Of a stretch of 64,000 bases of DNA, positions 37,039 to 45,460 are shown one piece after another. The DNA lies in the NCBI GenBank assembly GCA_000729835.1, contig JFHB01000051.1, positions 1 through 64,000 on the forward strand, read 5' to 3'. Made by a program: the position numbers and the translations under genes. Below the pieces are notes generated by a model, which saw nothing but the letters and a program-made list of their open reading frames with translations, was not told the origin of the DNA and made no database searches. This stretch comes from Atkinsonella hypoxylon. Taxonomy: Eukaryota > Ascomycota > Sordariomycetes > Hypocreales > Clavicipitaceae. Numbering within the stretch: the stretch's first letter is position 1; each line of letters begins with the position of its first letter.

Positions 37039-38192
37039 ATGGCGCCTCGATATCGTGTGCCAGCAAGGTACCTTTTACCATTGTCCTTTTGTCCAATGCC
37101 TGCAAATCCTCATTACTCGAAGCTGTGTTTTTGCTAATGTGTAGCTCCCTTCCAATCCTAAGCCGCGAGCTTCATGTCGTCGTATTGGGAGCAGGTCGGT
37201 CATGATCTAGTCGGGCAATCCCTTAAAACTAAGTCTGATTCTTTCTTATAGGTGGTGTTGGCAAGAGCTGTTTAACGGGTGAGTGAAATGATACTCACAG
37301 AAGACAGAATCCTTGGCATTACCTTGTCGGGGTTGAAACCTGATACTGATATTGATGCCATTCTAGCGCAATTTGTTCATAATGAGTGGATTGAGAGCTA
37401 TGACCCGACTATTGAAGATTCTTACAGGACACAAGTACAAGTAGACGTAAGTTTCGTGACACAACACACCTCTGGAGCATTCTCGCTGACCCGCCAGTAT
37501 AGGGCCGCCAAGTGGTGCTGGAGATGTAAGTCTATGACCGAGAACACAAGCCCTCGCCCAGAGGGGTATTGTCGCTGACATATGCACACAAATCAGCCTT
37601 GATACGGCGGGTACCGAGCAATTCGGTAAGATAGCGGCATCTTTTCCCCAGTCTTGATGCGATTTAGTCACTGACACGACACTCAGTTGCGATGAGAGAT
37701 CTTTACATGAAGACTGGGCAAGGGTTCCTCCTCGTGTTCAGCATAACATCACCATCGTCGCTAAATGAGCTGGCCGGACTGCGGGAAGAAATCATTCGAA
37801 TCAAGGATGATGAAAACGTGCCGATGGTTATTATCGGTAACAAAGCAGACTTAGAAGAGAGCCGGGTTGTACAACGAGCCAAGGCATTTTCAATATCACA
37901 ACGCTGGGGCGCACCGTATTATGAAGCGAGCGCCCGAACACGGAGTATGTTCGGCCCCGAGTCGTCCAAGTCCCGTGTCTGCTGGACGAAACTAACTTGA
38001 TTCACCTGAAAAGCAAACGTGGACGAAGTATTCATCGATCTTTGTCGACAAATGCTTCGGAAAGACGACGATTATTTTGCCTCTACACAGACTGACGATA
38101 ATGGGTTCAAGTTTGATGCGTTCATGGGTGGCCATAAACGGAAGCGACGAATGAGGCTTCTAGAAAAAGACCCTCGGTGTATCATTTTATAG
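37039..38192 (+). CDS. RSR1: RSR1/BUD1-type Ras-family GTPase (krev-1, Rap homologue)
   Basis: Small GTPase that marks sites of polar growth and recruits the Cdc42 module; in filamentous fungi it keeps hyphal growth axes and cell fusion in order. Eight exons: 37039-37067, 37163-37194, 37252-37278, 37367-37446, 37503-37525, 37597-37625, 37687-37944, 38014-38192, giving exactly 218 residues. All G boxes appear only after splicing: GAGGVGKS (19-26), effector loop YDPTIEDSY (41-49), DTAGTEQ (66-72), NKAD (125-128), EASA (143-146). The Thr in DTAGTEQ is the Rap/Rsr1 signature, distinct from the Gln of Ras. The polybasic KRKRRMR and CIIL tail indicate membrane targeting with geranylgeranylation. 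The start MAPRYRVPAS was chosen because it agrees with fungal Rap proteins; an unspliced in-frame ATG at 37136 is the alternative. Confidence 0.93.
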
Positions 38193-39348
38193 GTCTACTG
38201 TCGAGAAAAGATTCTTGTTTCCAACCCCGTCCCACGGTACCCTCAGAAATTTCTCAGATAAGAGACAAATATCAGAAAATATCTGGAAAAGGCAGATGAG
38301 ATTATGGCGCTTGACGCCATTGTGAGCCTACCCCATCATTTGCACTATGGGGGACATAGACTGAACGACGCATGAGCTGCGGAGATTGATATAGGAAATC
38401 ACATTGCGCATACTGTCAACGACGGGGTTTGAGAACGCAAAGCGACACAATCATAAGACAAGCGAGTGGAGGTCACCGAGCACCCAGGCAGTTGGCTGGA
38501 TTTGAAACAAAGGTGGGACTTTTCTTTCGTGAGCTTGGTGTCTCTGGCGTTCATGGATGGGGTATTCTACGATCTCTACCTTGATTTATTTTATCTGGAT
38601 GTTGTCATCCTACATTTCGTCTTGCCGTAGCAAGATGGATATTTATTTGATTCGACTTGGTGCGTTGAGTGATCTGCGATAGCCTGTCGCCGTGGGGTTC
38701 GGTGTTGTCTGCGCCTACAAGCCACTCGACACGCCCTGCGCTCACCGGCGTTTGAGCTGAATGGTCACTGAGACAAAGCTCCCTCTTGTTGTGAGATAGT
38801 TTTGTTTTATATCGCAGTCATTGCTGTCGTGACAAGCCAATCTAGGAAGAAATATTGACTTAGTGTGCCACCTGTAACCAGGATTATGTGAATATGTGGT
38901 CTATAGGCAGGGAAGATGCCGACGTAATTTTGCCGTCTTAAATCAGTGACGTCTTGTGTGTCTGAGTTCGGCCTAGCAAATCTCCCACTGAAATTGGTAT
39001 GTACATGATTCAGATCAATTTCATCGGATTGTCGTGAGCAAAGAGTCGGCTTCCAATGTCCAAGACCAGTCGAATAGATGCTAGATGGGACATGTATTAT
39101 TCAAAGTTGAAAGTCTTATTTGTCTCTCCGACTTGGCTAGGTCTGGCTCATTGATGTCTAGCCGGAGCATCACCTCAAGTCTAGAAACAAAAAAAATAAA
39201 AAAAAAATAAAAAAAATCAGTGTCACAGAACTTTTTTTCTTTTTTTTTTTCCCCTGCAGTTTCACCATGGCAACAGGTACAACACTAGATAGTACACACA
39301 AAAGTATGCGCAGATTTCTCTACCTTGACAGGAATATACACGGGCTCA
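38193..39348. other. Intergenic region
   Basis: 3' flank of RSR1, with A/T homopolymers near 39187-39250. No ORF of note. Confidence 0.5.
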
Positions 39349-40242
39349 TCACCTTCTAAAAAGCTTGAACCAAAAATCTGTCAGAAAGGCGAACAAGCCT
39401 CGAAGCGAAGTCAGGTTGTTCACCAGCCGGATGTACCTGTAGGTAAAGGCATCGACCTCGTCGTAGTCATGGGCATATAGCTCCCAGGCCGCGCCCCTCG
39501 GTCTCCGCAACAGGAACCTCGCCTTCCATGGAGAGCTTCGAGGGCGGTCCCACGGCCAGGGAGCGTCCTGCTACGCGCTCGTCAGCGATCAAGCGCGTTG
39601 TCGCATCGACCACGTCGTCGATGGTAGCGCCGCCCGCCGTGTCGGCGAACATGTTGCTCTGCTCGACGAAGTACGGCGCGAGCAGGTTGACGCGCGGCGG
39701 GAAGGGCTGCGCGAAGGCCGTTCGTGCGGAGGGAGCGGAAGAGGCCTGCCACGGCGTGCTTGGAGACGGTGTAGGGGGCCTGGTGGGACGAACGGGATGA
39801 CGGACGCTATGCTGCCTATGGGGGGGGGGGGGGATGCATTTGGGCGAGTGATGTTGACGTCGAGGGTCTTGAGGGATGGCTTGGCGGGCTTGCCTCTGCG
39901 CGGGGGGTTCTCGAACTGGTAGCCGTCGACGGGCTGGATGATGCCCGCGTTGGGGACGACAATGTCGATCGTGGACGTCGGGGACGCGCGGACGGCGGCC
40001 TCGAAGAGCCGGACTTGGTCGTCCCAGCTCGTTACGTCGCAGGGCTGAAAGGCGAATGCGGATCGGGGGTGCTGCCGGCGGAGCGAGGCCGTGAGAGGGA
40101 TTCTCCTGACGGGGAGTCGATGTCGCCGATGGTGATGAGGATGGTTTTGTCGCGGAGCGAGGCTGGGTCGTAGGGCTTGGACACGTCAATGGGGGGTGAT
40201 TGACGGATGGTGTCGGTTATGTCCCATGGTGATTTGGCGGGC
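39349..40242 (-). pseudogene. Decayed short-chain dehydrogenase/reductase
   Basis: From ATG 40242 the reading begins like an intact SDR (MPAKSPWDITD, then SLRDKTILIT) but the glycine-rich cofactor motif that should follow ILIT is deleted, and the frame shifts soon after. The next conserved segments appear in another frame: CDVTSWDDQVRLFEAAV, IDIVVPNAGIIQPVDG, LKTLDVNIT. A second deletion removes the segment up to the catalytic serine, next to a 14-base G run at 39820-39833. The catalytic YTVSK then appears in a third frame, and RVNLLAPYFVEQSNMFADT and the C-terminus (YDEVDAFTYRYIRLVNNL) each need further frame changes. Several frameshifts and two in-body losses are incompatible with an enzyme; no GT..AG introns explain them. 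The remaining sequence is still readable, so decay is recent. Confidence 0.85.
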
Positions 40243-40971
40243 ATTTCTTTGCCTTTGTGGGGTTTTTTTTTTTTTTTTTTTGTTTTTTTTTTTCGTTCCA
40301 CTTTTGGGATGCTGTTTGGAGCTTTGTTGTATTGTATGTATCGTGGGTTGTTTTGGAGTGGGTGGATGGATGATGGGGATGCGCAGAGATGTCTGGTGTT
40401 TTGGTGTGGTGCTGCCGGTGCTGGCATCTAGGCTAACTAGCCAGCTGACGTTGTTAGATGCATTGATGTCAGTCGTCTGGTGCAAATTGAACTAATGTGC
40501 AACAAGCACCGGGCTCATGGATGTATTGTCCGTAAGCCATCGTCATTGCTCTGCTGTGTTCAGTCATCTGTTCGACGTGAGAAAGGCGACATCTTCTGTT
40601 GCGGCGTAGATCGGCAAGCTCGGAACGAGCTTGATTCGAGCAGGCAACAGGGGTTCAAAGACCTGATAATGAGGGGTAGCGCGAGTCATGATGTAATTGA
40701 ACGCGCCACCTATTGTTACATTTTTCTGTTCTACCCACTTTTCCCCTATGGCTTTGTGGGCTGAGCCTCGAGTTGACATTTGGTTTCCTTCTCGAAAACT
40801 TGAACACACCAAATCCTAACTATATACGACGGCTTTAGGCTAGTACTAGCGACGATGGATTACTTTAGCTACGATGGCTTTAGCATTTATCGACTGCCGT
40901 AAGAGCAGCCGGGGGCCATGTCGTCGTACTCCGTTGGCAGATGAGCCGACCATACTAACCCCGTGTACGGA

Positions 40972-40996
40972 ATACGGAATACCGAGTATTCCGTAT
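40972..40996. repeat. Perfect 10-bp inverted repeat with 5-nt loop
   Basis: Arms ATACGGAATA and TATTCCGTAT around CCGAG. Could form a hairpin or be a dimer binding site; part of a dispersed CGGAATA/CGGAGTA motif set. Confidence 0.75.
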
Positions 40997-41780
40997 GATT
41001 TTATCAAATCTACTTTACATGGATCGTACTCAGCCTATCGCAGGTTTCCACGACGGACTAGTGGGCTGGGAGTCACTCCGCTTTCCCGCGGACCACGAGT
41101 AATGCTCAGCTTGTTATTCCGTAGGCTGATTAGTTAACTAGAATGCCAAATTGAACCTGGGCGATCTGCCACTGTGAACGTGTTATTATAAAGGTTAATC
41201 GTAGGACATTATGGTACTTTTAGCTAACTAATGACACAAAAAGCCTCCCGGCTAAAGTCCCTCTAAACTGTATTCTATCACCTAATTTAACCACTTACAT
41301 TGACAATCTAGCTGCCGGCGAAAATATGTAGTGATGACGTATATCGTGATACGCATCGATTGTGCCCCGTCATGGATTTCTGTTACATCTTCAGGGCATA
41401 TTGAATCTTTGTCTCGGTACGATAAGGATTATAACAACGATCGCTTCTGACACGAATAGTACCGGTAAATTCGCTGCCCCTAAGACTTAACTATACTATT
41501 TATGAAACCTCGGCATTGTTAATTCGCACCTGACTCCCAGCCGATCACCTAGCGAGTCGCCCTCGCAGCGCGGGCCGGTTCCCCTCCTGCGCAGACCCTT
41601 GCAGTCTACGGAGTAGTAGGGACGAAACGCGCTCAAACATACTCCGTACTAGATATTAACTATAATAGAAGATATTGTTATCTTAGAAAATGCCGCAAGT
41701 ACAAGTACGGAGTGACCGGCATTATAAGCAGCGTGGACATGCAGTAGCAGAGCCTAAAGGTATAACATAGGAGTACTAAA

Positions 41781-42149
41781 TACATCGTGGCCTACACGGA
41801 CAGGGGCTATGTCGTAGTTTTCGCTATAATTGGCGAGATAGAACCCACTTCGAATCCTACTAAGACCACAAAAAGATGAAAAGGGTTGTTTGAGATATAG
41901 ACCCCTCCAGAATGACCGGCAGTTGCTTCACTTTTCCTACGTATGTATTTCTGAACCCAGTCATTTCTGTAACAAAAGCTATATGGACTATATTATCAGC
42001 GAGCGTCTGGATTACTACGTGAAAGTATAAAAGGAAGGTACTTTCCTAACTCTGTTATGCTCTATTATTATGCTCTATTATTATGCTCTCTAGCTATACA
42101 TTCCAATAAAGTCTAAACTACTTTTTTTTTGTGAAAGTATTTATCCGCA
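41781..42149. repeat. Upstream duplicated module, copy A
   Basis: Shares long blocks with 44634-44973: the CGGACAGGGGCTATGTCGTA block, the ATAATTGGCGAGATAG block, the GAATGACCGGCAGTTGC block, the ATCAGCGAGCGTC block and the promoter CTCTCTAGCTATA tract. It directly precedes family copy 1, so promoter and gene were duplicated together. Confidence 0.85.
42026..42032 (+). promoter_or_regulatory. TATA box of secreted-protein copy 1
   Basis: TATAAAA about 120 bp upstream of the ATG at 42150. The equivalent place in copy 3 reads TGTAAAA. Confidence 0.5.
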
Positions 42150-42618
42150 ATGAAGCTCAGTTCTGCCGTTATTAGCCTCTTTATCTCTACACTTGGAATG
42201 TCCGATGCAAGTGCACTTCCTAAACCTTATCTAGAAAGCGATCTAGAACAGATAGAAGAAATATCTGTACGAGCTACTCGCGAGTTCTGTTGTGCTGAAT
42301 TGTAAGTTTTCCTATACAACGCAAAAGAAGCTAATACTAATGGGATTATATGTTAGCAAAAATACATATGAGAGGCAGCATGGGACATACTCTTACACCG
42401 ATATAACTAAGGCTTTTGAATATAAACCTTTCGAAGTTTATTACTATCAGGTATCAATTGATTTCGGATGCTTCGTCTCGATACTAGTGGGGAACGTCCC
42501 AAGCAAGGATAACTGTCAATCTTGGAACTACCGATTACCAAAGTCTTGTGACATTATAAGCAATAGCAAGCTGGCGAATGTAACGTTTCATTATGTTCAA
42601 AATCCCAAACTTTGTTAG
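42150..42618 (+). CDS. Small secreted six-cysteine protein, family copy 1
   Basis: 137 residues from exons 42150-42301 and 42357-42618, with a 55-nt intron (GTAAGT donor, TACTAAT branch, TTAG acceptor). MKLSSAVISLFISTLGMSDA is a signal peptide, followed by a Pro/acidic pro-region (ALPKPYLESDLEQIEE) and a mature domain of about 90 residues with six cysteines at the same places as in copy 3: a CC pair, one central Cys, DNCQSW, one in KSCD, and a terminal Cys. No family is recognised. Secretion, small size, even cysteines and duplication fit an effector-like, antagonist or defence protein; no activity can be claimed. Leader, promoter and intron match copy 3 far better than the mature part. Confidence 0.8.
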
Positions 42619-43150
42619 ACCGAACAGTCTTATGCCTACATTACTAGTTTTTAGATCCTATTCTTATATGACATAGGTAGTTATAAGACATTTGTCCATA
42701 GGTAGTGCATACTTTAATGGTATCTGTTATGGAATAAGTGACAAATTCCTTAGAGCACTGTATATGTAACTAGTCAGGAGTGTTATAGACTCGAGTCAGA
42801 GGCTCGGGTCTTCAGGTAGAACTCGGAGGAAAAAAGGGGGGGATGTACATTAGTGGTAAGGAGGGAGCGGGCTAGATTTATCCGCGCATAGGTCGGGAAT
42901 CCACCGGTCGCTTACGCACCTAGTATATAGTAAGGGGATAGGGAGGGTGAGGGAAGCTCTCTCTCTCTTTTCTCTCTATAATTGCATTTCTCATTATAGA
43001 TGCTAGTTAGCAGTAGCCACTAGGTTAGTCCATTACACTACTTTCCCACCAACTAGTGTACCCTACCTAGTTTCATGCTCTCTAGCTATATATTCTAACA
43101 AAGTCTAAACTTCTTTCTTCTTCTTTTTTATCACAAAGTATTAGCCCACA
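42619..43150. other. Spacer between copies 1 and 2
   Basis: No gene. Contains a pyrimidine-rich CT tract (42958-42978) and, in the last 80 bp, the conserved family promoter tract (GCTCTCTAGCTATATATTC) directly before copy 2. The larger upstream module of copies 1 and 3 is missing here. Confidence 0.55.
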
Positions 43151-43602
43151 ATGAAGCTTAGTTCTGCCATTATCAGCCTCTTTATCTCTACATTTAGCAC
43201 GTTTATTCCGTAATGTAAGTGCACTTTCTAAACCTCGTCTAGAAAGCGACCTAGAACAGATAGAAGAAATATCTATACGGGCTACTCCTGAGATCTGTTG
43301 TGCTATAGCGTAAGTTCTACTACATAACGCAAAAGAAACTAATACTAATAGGATTATGTGTTAGCACAATTAAAACTTATTGGGAAGGTCAGGGGCTCTT
43401 TACCAATCGCTTTTTTCAGGCGATTGAATATAGGCCTTATGGTGTTTATTTCTGGATAGTAACTAATCCAGTATGCACGATCGGGTTAAAGATAGGGCCT
43501 GTTCTACCAAGTAGTGATCAATGTTAATATTGGAGCCCTGTATTCGCAAAGGATTGTCCTCTTTTTAAAAACATAACGTCTTTTAAGTTTAAAATATGTT
43601 GA
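43151..43602 (+). pseudogene. Small secreted-protein family copy 2, broken
   Basis: Starts like its relatives (MKLSSAIISLFIST) but the reading frame is lost near the end of the signal peptide, where the copy differs in length and meets a TAA. The 55-nt intron is retained with intact GTAAGT and TTAG ends. Exon 2 can be followed but has an internal TAA exactly where both relatives have CAA (Gln) in the CQSW motif, a C-to-T change. At least one cysteine position (final KDC region) is still visible. Loss of frame plus the stop make it non-functional. I describe it only; no repaired version is given. Confidence 0.85.
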
Positions 43603-44973
43603 AGCTGTTAGTAATTGTAATTGAATATGCTAGTCTAGCTAGTATCTCTATGTCGAATCCGAGTACGTAAACACGTAGTTTGTCGTCTCAAAACCAACCC
43701 CCAAATGACTATGCAGCCCACAACGTAGTATCGGTCGTAAAGCGCGCACGTCACTTGCGAAAAGGGATCGGAAAAGAGCGAGATATTTGTCGGTGCGCAC
43801 TATTAAATGATAGTGGGCAAGAAGATTAAATAGTCTAATAAGACAAAAATAAATTATTGGTTGCGGCTTAAAAGATGTATACGCACAGAAGAAGCCAGGA
43901 GTATTAAAATATCTAGACAAGTATTAAAGGTAATAAAGTAAGAGTCACAAGCACCAAGTATTGTAAATCGAAATAGAGCAAAAGATATTAATTGATCAAA
44001 AGTGACGAAAGACTCGAGAGCCAGCAAAAAGCTGCTTGCGTGCCTCTTCTATGACCTGGGCGATGCACATTCTTGTAGGAAACCCGCTTGCGGCATCCCC
44101 TGTAAATCTAACATAACAACGCAAGGGGGTAACCTTGCCGCGACACAATTGTGCTGTGTTGTTAACTATAGAATTGGAAAATAGACCGAATAGCGCATTA
44201 CTTGCTTGCAGGTTAAAACGTATTCTCTCTTAGTCGGTCTACCTCTACGACGTTGTTAAGCTAGGTGCTGTCGAGCTGGGTGCTTAATTATTTACTTGGA
44301 GATATAATTCAAGTATATACTTGCCGAGAAAAAAAAAAAAAGGTATAATGTAATGCTGCTTACAAAATGTGTAGGTTTTGGTGTAAAAATGACGTCAATT
44401 TAACTGCAGAATTCGCTGTGCAATTGTTGCGCAAAGTTTCCCGCGAATTTCGCGATACATGCATGTGCTTTGTTAGGTTAGGCGTTTCTCGGAGTGACCG
44501 TGACCCACTCACTGTAAAGGATTAGTTATGCAACATCCAACCTGATCAAGATGCCTAAGATCTTCACCGTCTCTTAGGAGTAGGAGTACTAGACAACGCT
44601 GTAGCTGTTAGCAATAACATAAAAGATGATAGTTACATCGTAGCCTACGCGGACAGGGGCTATGTCGTAGGTTTCACTATAATTGGCGAGATAGTTTAGG
44701 ACCCATGTTGTTAACGCCGCTAAGGCCACAGATAGATAAAACTCCTCCGGAATGACCGGCAGTTGCTTCACCTAAACCCAGTCATCCGTGCAACCAAAGC
44801 TATGTAGACTATATGATCAGCGAGCGTCCGGTTTACTACATCAAAATGTAAAAGGAAGCTACTTTCCCAACTATCGTGCCCTAGTCCTATGCTCTCTAGC
44901 TATATATTCCAATAAAGTTTGAACTACTTTTTTCTTTCTTTTTCTTCTCTTTTTGTTAAAGTATCTATCCGCA
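43603..44973. other. Spacer between copies 2 and 3, with duplicated module
   Basis: AT-rich, no gene recognised in 43603-44630; could be decayed repeat DNA. From 44634 it carries copy C of the module shared with 41781-42149, including promoter. The minus-strand ORF across 44589-44771 is broken in the other module copy and is therefore not believed coding. Confidence 0.55.
44634..44973. repeat. Upstream duplicated module, copy C
   Basis: Partner of 41781-42149, aligned with several small indels; ends at the ATG of family copy 3. Confidence 0.85.
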
Positions 44974-45460
44974 ATGAAGCTCAGTTCTGCTGGTATTATT
45001 AGTCTCTTCATCTCTGCACTTGGAACGTCCAGTGCAAGTGCACTTCCTGAACCTCGTCCAGAAAGCAACCTAGGAGGACAGATAGAAGAAAGAGCTGCAC
45101 CAGCGCCATATAATCAGACCTGTTGTGGCGTTTTGTAAGTTCAGCTATATAACGCAAAAGAAGCTAACACTAATAGGATTATATATTAGCCGGCAATATT
45201 ATCGTGAGAAAGATGGGACCCACACTTTCACCTTTAAACAGAAGGCTTTTGTATTTGATTTTAACAACAATTATTTCTGGTCGGTGTTTGATGATTCTGC
45301 ATGCGTTATCGCGATAGAGTCGTTCACCGTTATACCACATGCGGACCACTGTCAATCTTGGCGCGTCCAATACCCAAAGGATTGTCCTAGATTTAAACCG
45401 GGGGAGAACTATGTAACGCTTAATTATGTTCCAGATATCAAGCAGTGTCCGACCCTATAA
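44974..45460 (+). CDS. Small secreted six-cysteine protein, family copy 3
   Basis: 143 residues from exons 44974-45134 and 45190-45460 with a 55-nt intron at the same codon position and phase as copy 1. Signal peptide MKLSSAGIISLFISALGTSSA, pro-region LPEPRPESNLGGQIEERAA, then the mature domain: TCC pair, SACV, DHCQSW, KDCPRF, KQCPTL, again six cysteines. Mature-domain identity with copy 1 is only about a third by eye, with conserved anchors GT, KAF, CQSW and the last cysteines. The start is set at 44974 because it begins the conserved leader; an upstream in-frame TTG is irrelevant. No known family recognised; role in antagonism or host interaction is inference. Confidence 0.82.

Larger units (their letters stand above)
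40243..42149. other. AT-rich, gene-poor region upstream of the secreted-protein family
   Basis: No gene recognised. Several TACTCCGTA-type motifs and one perfect hairpin are listed separately. From about 41781 the sequence is duplicated at 44634. Confidence 0.5.

Noticed and set aside
36104..37144. 346-codon plus ORF upstream of RSR1
   Set aside because: Built from trinucleotide and CGTCGTG repeats, no domain, and overlaps the true first exon of RSR1 in a different frame.
40564..40812. Minus ORF containing QKNVTIGGAFNYIMTRAT
   Set aside because: No ATG at a sensible place and no joinable neighbour; could be a relic but unsupported.
42780..43080. Possible solo LTR between secreted-protein copies 1 and 2
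   Set aside because: No matching second terminus, target-site duplication or primer-binding site visible.
44589..44771. Minus-strand hydrophobic ORF of 60 codons in the duplicated module
   Set aside because: The corresponding part of the other module copy is interrupted by stops, so it is not conserved as protein.
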